Of a stretch of 7,218 bases of DNA, positions 1-5,661 are shown piece after piece. The position numbers and the translations under genes were made by a program. Location: NCBI GenBank assembly GCA_022567875.1, contig JADFGB010000048.1:1-7218 (forward strand). Reading direction: 5' to 3'. The notes under the pieces were generated by a model that saw nothing but the letters and a program-made list of their open reading frames with translations, made no database searches and had not been told where the DNA came from. The number at the start of each line of letters is the position of its first letter. Positions within the stretch are counted from its first letter, which is position 1. This stretch comes from Bacteroidota bacterium. Lineage in GTDB: Bacteria; Bacteroidota; Ignavibacteria; Ignavibacteriales; Ignavibacteriaceae.

Positions 1-450
1 AAAATATTCATCCCGATAAATCACATTTGTAATATTTAGTTCTGCAGGTACCCTTGTTTTACTGTAAATGGATTTATCATTATATACAGCAAACAATTCA
101 TAAACAGTGCCGTATTTTATCTTTAAATTATATAATGGTTTGTAAAGTCCGTTATTTGTATAATGAAGAGGCACAACTTGTGTATTGTTTATCTTTAAAT
201 AAACAGTTACATCTTTTAATTCAGCATCAGAAATTGAATAAGCAATATTAAGAGGTAAAGTTTTTGTAAAAGATACACCTGTAAAATTTTCACCTGCAAG
301 TAATTCCGCTCTTACAACAACATTTTCTTTAAATGAAGTATCGGGTGTGATAACCTCAACTTGATCGCAGCCCATCAAAAAAAGACTTATTACAGAATAA
401 AACAAAAACAGAAAAATTAGTTTTGATATATTTAATTTAAAACTGTACAC
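1..450 (-). CDS. DUF4249-type outer-membrane lipoprotein, partial (3' end off the window)
   Basis: This is the first 150 codons of a gene that runs off the left edge. I place the start at a GTG (450-448) that overlaps the end of the upstream receptor gene by 14 bp, because the only later ATG in the leader is the lipobox methionine itself. The product begins with a basic stretch, a long hydrophobic segment (LIFLFLFYSVISLFL) and the lipobox LMGC, with the lipidated Cys at residue 28, so it is a lipoprotein. The mature part (VVVRAELLAGENFTG, ISDAELKDVTVYLKIN, NGLYKP, YGTVYELFAVY, TRVPAEL) matches the beta-rich layout of DUF4249 proteins as I know them. In Bacteroidota these often sit directly behind a TonB-dependent receptor and are thought to be accessory surface lipoproteins; their ligand is unknown. 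Acidic residues soon after the Cys (CDQVE) would be compatible with surface export, which is inference. The family call is fairly sure, the GTG start moderately so. Confidence 0.8.
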   Translation of the reverse strand, partial: MYSFKLNISKLIFLFLFYSVISLFLMGCDQVEVITPDTSFKENVVVRAELLAGENFTGVSFTKTLPLNIAYSISDAELKDVTVYLKINNTQVVPLHYTNNGLYKPLYNLKIKYGTVYELFAVYNDKSIYSKTRVPAELNITNVIYRDEYF

Positions 451-2782
451 TTATACCTACCGTAGGTAAAAATGGAAATAATGTTATTTGTTTAAGCTCA
501 GGATTATTTAGCACACTACCACTGCTTGTATTTTTTGTTGAAAAAACTGCAAAGGGATTTTTTCTGTTATACACATTAAATATTGCCAGATAAGTTTTAA
601 ACGGAAGATCATTCCATATAAAAGAATAATTAAAGCTCATATCCAGTTTATGATAATCAGGTAGTTTGAAATTATCTCTTTGGTCGTAATCAAAATTTAA
701 ATCTGTTGAATTATTTAACCCAATATCCTGAAACCCGAATTGACCAGTAGAAGTAGTTATTCTTTGTCCAGTTGCATAACTCCAAGTAGCACCAATATTA
801 AAGGAGTTTGAAACTTTGTAAGTTAACACAATTGAAACATCTTGTCTTCTATCATGGCGTGGAAAAAAAACTCTACCATTATTAAGTTTATCAAATTGTC
901 TTCTTGTCCAGGAAAGCGTATAACCGATCCATCCGTTTAAATCTCCTGCAGATTTGTTAAAGAAAAGTTCAACTCCGTATGCTTCACCTTCTCCTACAGT
1001 TATTAAGTCTTTTACCGATCCGTTTAAAAAATTAAACTTTGGAGAATTTTGAAATTCGTACAAATTTTTCATGTCTTTGTAATAACCTTCAATACTTACA
1101 ATGTAATTTTTATCGTCAAGACTCATTTCAAAACCCAATACATATTGTGTTGATCTGCTCGGCAGAACTTCCTTTGTGGACGGATACCATAAATCAGTAG
1201 GCAGACTTATATCATTTCTTACGATCAAATGTAAAAATTGATGAGCAATTGCAAAAGCACCTTTTAGAGTAAAATTATCCGTCAGGGAATAAGAAAGTGA
1301 AACACGGGGTTCGAACCTGAAATAATCTTTTGTTTTAAAATAATATAATCTACCCCCGATATTTGTCCTTAATTTCTGCGAAACTTTCCATTCATCCTGC
1401 ATAAATAAAGTAGCTTCGGTTGACTGTATGGTTGATGCAGCATTTGGATCGGATTCCAAAAGAGGGTCAAAAACATTGCTGTAAATTAAATCATAATTGT
1501 GTATTGAAAGCTGTGCACCGAATTTAAATGTGTGATCCTGATGCCAGAATAAATCTAATCGAGTGCGGAAAACAAAATCTTCCAATTTAGAAAATGAGAA
1601 ATAATCATTGTTTGTTGACCCACCGTCAGTACCTTGTAAAAGAGTCCTGAATTGATAATTAATATAACTAAGAGAATTGTTTATCAGCATAGATTTTGAG
1701 TTGACTTTCAGCCAGTCAATATTAACCGCACCGTTCTGCCAGTCAATATTATAATTCAACTCTTTTGAGCTGCTTGGGTTATAAACGTGATCTTTGCTAA
1801 ACATTCCGCTTATTGTTACAATATCATTATCAGTTATGTTATAAGTTATTTTAGAATTGATATCATAAAAATTATAATTGGGAATTGTGCTGTTTTTGTT
1901 AAATGTTTTTTGAAAAGCATCGTAATACATTTTTCTTCCGGAAATAATATATGTTGCCTTTTCACCGATTGGTCCCTCGAAGGTTGCATTAGAACTTAGA
2001 ATACCTAAACCAATCTTACCTTTATTGCCGTCTTTTGTACCTGATCGAAGTTTGATATCGAGGACACTTGAAAGCCTGCCCCCGTATTCTGCAGGAAACG
2101 CGCCTTTTATAAGTTTTACACTTTGCAAAGCATCTGAATTAAAAGTACTTGCAAAATTCTGCAAGTGGGTAGGGTTGTAAACAATAACACCGTCAACAAG
2201 TGTTAAATTTTGATCGGGTGACCCGCCGCGTACATATAAACCGGATGAAATTTCAGAAGAAGTTTTAATGCCGGGAATAAATTCAAGAGATTTGAATAGA
2301 CTTACTTCACCGCTAAAAGAAGGCAGTTTATTAATTAAGTTTATCGGAATATCAATAGTGCTTACTTTAACTTCATTTTCTCTTTTACCTATAACAACCA
2401 ATTCATCAAGCTGAATATCAACAGGTTTTAATTTTATATTATATCTGACTACGCCGCTATTCGAAATTACTTTAACTTCTCTGACAAGTGTTTTATAGCC
2501 AACATTTCTTGCAATAATAAAATAATTGCCCATAAATAAATTAGGAATTGCATAAAATCCGTGATCGTTTGAAGCGGCGCCTCTGAATGGATATTTATTA
2601 AAATCAATAGAATCGCGGTAAACCATTATATTTGTACCGAATAAGACATTGCCGGTAACTTCATCTGTAATAAAACCGGAAAGGATAGTTTTTCCGCTTT
2701 GCGGGAAAATAGAAACAGTTAATATGAAAAAAATTAAAAGTGAAAATAATGAATTTTTAAGTCGCAAAATCAAGAGCACCAT
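437..2782 (-). CDS. TonB-dependent outer-membrane receptor with carboxypeptidase-regulatory-like N-terminal domain
   Basis: The 781-residue product is an outer-membrane gated barrel that would import a ligand using TonB energy; the ligand cannot be told from sequence. Residues 1-28 form a signal peptide (basic start, then hydrophobic LFSLLIFFILTVSIF). Residues about 33-118 form a carboxypeptidase-D-regulatory-like beta-sandwich (SGFITDEVTGNVLFGTNI ... GFYAIPNLFMGNYFI), followed by LDELVV at 125-130. The plug covers about 145-248, with VRGGSPDQN near 184-192, LVDGV at 195-199 and AEYGGRLSSVLDI near 231-243. The rest is the beta-barrel, rich in alternating aromatic strands, and the last strand ends in Phe (TVGISVQF), as outer-membrane proteins usually do. 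The length is normal for the family. The ATG at 2782 directly precedes the signal peptide, but no Shine-Dalgarno site is visible. The stop codon lies inside the start region of the DUF4249 gene, so the two are probably co-transcribed. No SusD-like gene is adjacent, so this is not a standard Sus pair. Confidence 0.93.
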   Translation of the reverse strand: MVLLILRLKNSLFSLLIFFILTVSIFPQSGKTILSGFITDEVTGNVLFGTNIMVYRDSIDFNKYPFRGAASNDHGFYAIPNLFMGNYFIIARNVGYKTLVREVKVISNSGVVRYNIKLKPVDIQLDELVVIGKRENEVKVSTIDIPINLINKLPSFSGEVSLFKSLEFIPGIKTSSEISSGLYVRGGSPDQNLTLVDGVIVYNPTHLQNFASTFNSDALQSVKLIKGAFPAEYGGRLSSVLDIKLRSGTKDGNKGKIGLGILSSNATFEGPIGEKATYIISGRKMYYDAFQKTFNKNSTIPNYNFYDINSKITYNITDNDIVTISGMFSKDHVYNPSSSKELNYNIDWQNGAVNIDWLKVNSKSMLINNSLSYINYQFRTLLQGTDGGSTNNDYFSFSKLEDFVFRTRLDLFWHQDHTFKFGAQLSIHNYDLIYSNVFDPLLESDPNAASTIQSTEATLFMQDEWKVSQKLRTNIGGRLYYFKTKDYFRFEPRVSLSYSLTDNFTLKGAFAIAHQFLHLIVRNDISLPTDLWYPSTKEVLPSRSTQYVLGFEMSLDDKNYIVSIEGYYKDMKNLYEFQNSPKFNFLNGSVKDLITVGEGEAYGVELFFNKSAGDLNGWIGYTLSWTRRQFDKLNNGRVFFPRHDRRQDVSIVLTYKVSNSFNIGATWSYATGQRITTSTGQFGFQDIGLNNSTDLNFDYDQRDNFKLPDYHKLDMSFNYSFIWNDLPFKTYLAIFNVYNRKNPFAVFSTKNTSSGSVLNNPELKQITLFPFLPTVGISVQF

Positions 2783-2854
2783 CTATTGTTATAAAAAAAC
2801 TCTTAAAAATTATGTTATACAATTGCAATTAGCAAGCATAAAATTGAAGACCAA

Positions 2855-3415
2855 TTATTTTAGTTGAAATTTCGGTTCTCCGTATTTTTCAGGATGTAAG
2901 CCTGTCTTTGAACCGTAAAAATCTTTCAGCATATTTATATCATCTTCTAATTTTTCTGAAGGAAAAAATGAATTGTCAAATCCTATAGTTTTAGTCTTAT
3001 AATCTATAAAACCTAACACTATTGGGACATTAACACTTTTAGCTATATAATAAAAACCGGCTTTCCAATATTTTATTTTTGAACGGGTACCTTCCGGAGC
3101 GACTAAAAAAATATATTCTTCTTTGTTGTTAAACTTTTCAACTATTTTATTAACAAGATTATTTTTTATACTTCTATTAATCGGAATTCCCCCCATTTTT
3201 TTTAATATAAAGCCTGCAGGTCCTTTAAATATTGTGTGTTTACCTGCCCATTCAAATTTTAAACGAGTTGACCAGAGTAAAAGTATAAAGAAGAAAAAAT
3301 CCCAGTTACTTGTATGAGGAGCAGCAATTATTACATACTTTTTTTGTTCGGGCAGCTTTAATATAACTTCCCATCCCAGAACTTTTAATAATATTTTAGA
3401 AAAAATATAAAGGAT
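2855..3415 (-). CDS. PlsC-like lysophospholipid acyltransferase family protein, no canonical start codon
   Basis: The product would transfer an acyl chain to a lysophospholipid or glycerol-phosphate acceptor at the inner membrane. All the family blocks are present in one frame, numbering from the ATC at 3415: GWEV near 14-17, the catalytic HX4D motif HTSNWD at 34-39, the acceptor-binding block GPAGFILKKMGGIPINR at 65-81, APEGTRSK at 106-113 and VPIVL further on. The total of about 186 residues fits the short members of this family. The first in-frame ATG (3196, giving MGGIP) would remove HX4D and leave an inactive 113-residue stub, so it is not the real start. Upstream the frame stays open only to a TGA at 3421-3419, and between it and HX4D there is no in-frame ATG, GTG or TTG. 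The candidates are ATC (3415), ATT (3406), ATA (3394) or CTG codons. An AGG lies upstream of the ATC. The gene may use a rare start, be freshly damaged, or carry a sequencing error. Family confidence is high, start confidence low. Confidence 0.82.
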   Translation of the reverse strand: MLYIFSKILLKVLGWEVILKLPEQKKYVIIAAPHTSNWDFFFFILLLWSTRLKFEWAGKHTIFKGPAGFILKKMGGIPINRSIKNNLVNKIVEKFNNKEEYIFLVAPEGTRSKIKYWKAGFYYIAKSVNVPIVLGFIDYKTKTIGFDNSFFPSEKLEDDINMLKDFYGSKTGLHPEKYGEPKFQLK

Positions 3416-3505
3416 AGTTCAGCCTGTAAGTATAATTATTTATTAAAAATGTATAATAATAAAAAAATGAGAAATATATTGTGAATAGTTTTCCTGGCTG
3501 AAAAA

Positions 3506-4504
3506 TTATAAAATAATAAACTTTTTGATTAAAGTAACTTTTTCTTTTCGTTGTACATTTTTAGGTTTATATTTTTTTACTTTCTCAATCCTTTTGTAAA
3601 CACTGTTATGTATTAATGAACCTTCTTTTATTTTCCTGATCCACCAGCCTAATATCCACCAAATGGGTAAAAGAGAGTTGTGTAATTTACCTTCAAAGTT
3701 TGGTTTTATTTTTTCAATCTCTTTTTTATTTACTAATAGCCCGTGCAGGCGTGCTTCATTAACCATCCATCTTAATGTGATGTTTGAAAGCCCATCCTCT
3801 TTATAAAAACCACCGACATCAGAATGTACACCGGCAAACCAAACTTGCTTTATAATTTGGTTTTCATCTTTATCTTTGCTGCTTTCGTCCCATAAATTCG
3901 GGCGGAATTTACTCCTTTTCTCATCAATTGATAATGCGTGTATGCCAATGTTTAGGTCGGGGTTTAGTATTGCATTAGGAAATTTTCTACGCCTAATTAA
4001 ACCAACGGACTTTACTGTATCCCATACACCAATAAAGTGAGGTCTGCACTCCCTTGAAAAAGTTTTCTTAAATCCTTTTGCCGTTGAGGGTTTGCCGTAA
4101 CGATACATCCTTGTTGCGTAAGAAATTAAATTGTTGCTCCCTTTTTCCAATAGACCGCATTTGTGCAGCATACCGGCTAAAGCCCGTGCGGTAAAAGCTC
4201 CCCTGCTAAACCCAAATAAATAAACATAATCGCCTTTCTCATATTTGTCCATTAAATATTCATAAGCATCTTCTATGTTTCTGGTTATTCCGTAACCAAA
4301 TGCAAGCCCCATTAATTTTGTTAAAAATTTCAGTGGTTTTGTTAAAGCTCCGCGTGCACTAAATGTGCCGACGCCAGGATCGTAATATGCAATCTGTTTA
4401 TTCGGATCCTTTTTAATAATCTGAAACAGCTTTACAACATTAGTATTCCTATCGCCGTATTCGTTCCCTGTCCCGTCACAACAAACCACAATGTTTTTTG
4501 GCAA
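3506..4504 (-). CDS. DUF2235 alpha/beta hydrolase, Tle1-like phospholipase catalytic domain
   Basis: The product belongs to DUF2235, the catalytic domain found in type VI secretion phospholipase effectors of the Tle1 group and in many stand-alone proteins. Numbering from the TTG at 4504 (332 aa): CDGTGN at 9-14, the nucleophile elbow GFSRGA at 98-103 (Ser100), FIGVWDTVKSVG with Asp162, and GVHSDVGGFY with His227. Together these make a complete Ser-Asp-His set. The C-terminal part has IHNSVYKR, also usual for the family. There is no signal peptide and no clear membrane segment, although WWILGWWI near 282-289 is hydrophobic. No ATG exists near the 5' end. A TTG at 4531 would overlap the upstream gene by 8 bp but has no ribosome site. 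The TTG at 4504 has GGAG 9 nt upstream and places the CDGTGN block close to the N-terminus as usual, so I prefer it. It is the third gene of the cassette with the 94-residue protein and the lipoprotein. The fold and triad are clear; the natural lipid substrate and the target are unknown. Confidence 0.92.
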   Translation of the reverse strand: MPKNIVVCCDGTGNEYGDRNTNVVKLFQIIKKDPNKQIAYYDPGVGTFSARGALTKPLKFLTKLMGLAFGYGITRNIEDAYEYLMDKYEKGDYVYLFGFSRGAFTARALAGMLHKCGLLEKGSNNLISYATRMYRYGKPSTAKGFKKTFSRECRPHFIGVWDTVKSVGLIRRRKFPNAILNPDLNIGIHALSIDEKRSKFRPNLWDESSKDKDENQIIKQVWFAGVHSDVGGFYKEDGLSNITLRWMVNEARLHGLLVNKKEIEKIKPNFEGKLHNSLLPIWWILGWWIRKIKEGSLIHNSVYKRIEKVKKYKPKNVQRKEKVTLIKKFIIL

Positions 4505-4513
4505 TGGCAAACT

Positions 4514-4517
4514 CTCC
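4514..4517 (-). promoter_or_regulatory. Ribosome binding site that decides the DUF2235 start
   Basis: GGAG on the minus strand lies 9 nt before the TTG at 4504 and only 3 nt before another TTG at 4510. The more upstream TTG at 4531 has only AT-rich sequence before it. This favours the 4504 start. The site is 7 nt past the stop codon of the 94-residue gene, which suits translational coupling. Confidence 0.5.
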
Positions 4518-4523
4518 AAAATA

Positions 4524-4808
4524 TTAGGCAAATTTTGTAAGAACGGTTAAAACCGTACCTGCTAATTCTTCAACATTTGAAATTATTTTATTTATTTTAT
4601 TATTCCTATCCTCGGCTGATTTGACAATCTTCATAAGCTTAACCAGTTTTTTTACATCAGCAGGTTTAGGAAATAATTCTTCAATTTCTTCATCTGTCAT
4701 ACGTGTTATTGATGAAATTCTTGATGCTAATTTTGTATCTGTGCGGTCGGCAGCATTATCAATTATTCCATCAATCTCGTTTTCAAATTCATCCCAGTCA
4801 ATTGGCAT
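4524..4808 (-). CDS. Small conserved-looking helical protein of unknown function, middle gene of the hydrolase cassette
   Basis: This encodes 94 residues and I do not recognise a named domain. There is no signal peptide or membrane segment, so it is probably cytoplasmic. The first part is acidic (DWDEFENEIDGIID), then comes RMTDEEIEELFPKPADVKKLVKLM at about 36-59, and a C-terminal amphipathic helix (ISNVEELAGTVLTVLTKFA) suitable for a protein contact. The pattern suggests an all-helical protein. The ATG at 4808 is well supported: AGGAG sits 8 nt upstream, and it overlaps the stop codon of the lipoprotein gene. The downstream hydrolase begins within or just after the end of this gene. The tight spacing on both sides says the three products act together. 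It could be a chaperone or adaptor for the hydrolase or a regulator of it; neither can be shown from sequence alone. Confidence 0.82.
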   Translation of the reverse strand: MPIDWDEFENEIDGIIDNAADRTDTKLASRISSITRMTDEEIEELFPKPADVKKLVKLMKIVKSAEDRNNKINKIISNVEELAGTVLTVLTKFA

Positions 4809-4816
4809 AATTTATA

Positions 4817-4821
4817 CTCCT
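4817..4821 (-). promoter_or_regulatory. Shine-Dalgarno site fused to the lipoprotein stop codon
   Basis: The stop TAG of the lipoprotein gene (4822-4820) is the first part of the sequence TAGGAG, so the AGGAG ribosome site of the 94-residue gene begins inside the stop codon, 8 nt before the ATG. A ribosome ending on the first gene would sit on the start of the second, a direct sign of coupled translation. Confidence 0.75.
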
Positions 4822-5482
4822 ATTTAATAATATTTTTTAAATCGTTTAATTTTTTAATATACTTTTCAGAATAACTTTTTATGTCTTTGCTTTTGTCGAT
4901 TAGACTCCCCACTGTTTCATCAACACCATCAATTAACGCTCCAATTTTATTATCAGTAATACCTATCATATTTAAATACCTGTTTCTATTTTCTTCCACT
5001 TTTGAAGCAGATATAAGAAAACTTGTAATTGAATTATTTATACTTCTTGCCTGCCTAAACTCAGTTCTTATTCTACGTTCAATAAATCTTTCAAGTTTAT
5101 CAAGCGGTTTTATTAATTGAAGACGTTTGCGGTTAATTTTCTTTTGTAGTTTTGGTCCCGTAATTATTAAAAATTTTAACCTGTCGGCAGGGTTGTTTTC
5201 GGTTACTATTGTTTCCCACATTTTTTGAATTTTAGGTTCAGAAAAAAAGTTCTTAGCAAAAATGGGTGTCCATTCTTTCTCAATAAATTTATCCACTTCA
5301 TTTCTCTTTAAGTCAAAAAATTTGTGAAGCAGTGTAATGTTTGATCTTTCAATTGCAGAAATTCTTTTACCCAGCTCACCCGATAGTTGTGGAGCTTCCG
5401 AAGGTATTGTTGCACAACCGGAAATAAGAAGAATGGATGTAAATATTGAGAAAATTTTTAATCTAAATTTTACTGTTTGCAT
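4820..5482 (-). CDS. Helical lipoprotein of unknown function, first gene of the hydrolase cassette
   Basis: The 220-residue product carries a lipoprotein signal: basic start (MQTVKFRLK), hydrophobic core (IFSIFTSILL) and lipobox ISGC with the lipidated Cys at residue 23. The next residue is Ala, which does not signal inner-membrane retention, so an outer-membrane anchor facing the periplasm is likely. The mature part is rich in Lys, Glu, Arg and Ile with no cysteines and few Gly or Pro, and reads as long helices, possibly coiled coil (FFDLKRNEVDKFIEKEW; KLERFIERRIRTEFRQARS; near the end IDGVDETVGSLIDKSKDI). I do not recognise a named family. The ATG at 5482 has AAGGA 7 nt upstream. The 94-residue gene starts 11 bp after the stop and the DUF2235 hydrolase follows. 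Periplasmic or lipoprotein partners are known as immunity proteins for some Tle phospholipases; that role here is a hypothesis. A scaffold that holds the hydrolase at the envelope is an alternative. Confidence 0.85.
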   Translation of the reverse strand: MQTVKFRLKIFSIFTSILLISGCATIPSEAPQLSGELGKRISAIERSNITLLHKFFDLKRNEVDKFIEKEWTPIFAKNFFSEPKIQKMWETIVTENNPADRLKFLIITGPKLQKKINRKRLQLIKPLDKLERFIERRIRTEFRQARSINNSITSFLISASKVEENRNRYLNMIGITDNKIGALIDGVDETVGSLIDKSKDIKSYSEKYIKKLNDLKNIIK

Positions 5483-5495
5483 AATTTCATCCTTG

Positions 5496-5545
5496 CCTGC
5501 GGTTGCAGGTCCCTTTATTATAATTTATTTATAATCATTTTCACC
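5496..5545 (-). promoter_or_regulatory. Candidate promoter and 5' leader hairpin of the hydrolase cassette
   Basis: On the minus strand a perfect TATAAT (5522-5517) lies 34 nt before the cassette's first ATG. A start about seven bases further on falls near 5511-5510. The very next bases, 5509-5496, form a GC hairpin: CCTGC, loop AACC, GCAGG. The AAGGA ribosome site follows after one base. A good -35 box is missing; the spot is taken by one arm of the inverted repeat at 5541-5584. The -10 and hairpin are seen directly; promoter activity is inferred. Confidence 0.35.
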
Positions 5546-5584
5546 CTGTCTTTTCTTTATCTAAAGTAAATAAAAACGGGGTGA
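5541..5584. repeat. Inverted repeat upstream of the cassette promoter, possible operator
   Basis: TCACCCTGT (5541-5549) faces ACGGGGTGA (5576-5584), giving nine pairs with one G-T wobble and a 26-nt AT-rich spacer. The left arm covers the place where the -35 box of the cassette promoter would be. There is no U-run after either arm and the loop is long, so a terminator is unlikely. Two half-sites for a dimeric regulator, about three helical turns apart, is a possible reading. Confidence 0.4.
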
Positions 5585-5618
5585 TACATCTTAATTTTAA
5601 TTTAACGAAGCAGAACCT

Positions 5619-5646
5619 GTCCTCCGAAGATTTATCGTAGGAGGAC
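5619..5646. repeat. GC-rich palindrome behind the secreted protein gene
   Basis: GTCCTCC (5619-5625) and GGAGGAC (5640-5646) are perfect 7-bp inverted arms around a 14-nt loop that contains a smaller CGA/TCG pairing. It begins 16 bp past the stop codon of the T9SS-sorted protein. It may end or stabilise that transcript, though no clean U-run follows on the minus strand. The flanking GTCCGCC and the GC-rich content in an AT-rich spacer suggest a dispersed intergenic repeat; no second full copy is in the window. Confidence 0.5.
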
Positions 5647-5661
5647 TTGTCCGCCATATTT

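Noticed and set aside
54..251. Plus-strand open frame of 65 codons opposite the DUF4249 gene
   Set aside because: The minus-strand frame gives a full lipoprotein signal and family-like sequence; the plus frame has low-complexity residues and no ribosome site.
2783..2854. Promoter for the receptor in the 72-bp gap
   Set aside because: TATAAC and CATAAT-like boxes are present but no well-spaced -35 partner; AT-rich sequence gives such boxes by chance.
2855..3196. A 113-residue acyltransferase starting at the ATG at 3196
   Set aside because: It would lack the catalytic HX4D motif that is present in the same open frame upstream.
3506..5482. A complete T6SS effector locus
   Set aside because: No VgrG, PAAR, Hcp or adaptor gene is visible, and DUF2235 also occurs in many proteins not linked to a T6SS.
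5541..5584. Rho-independent terminator
   Set aside because: The loop is 26 nt and no run of T follows on either strand.
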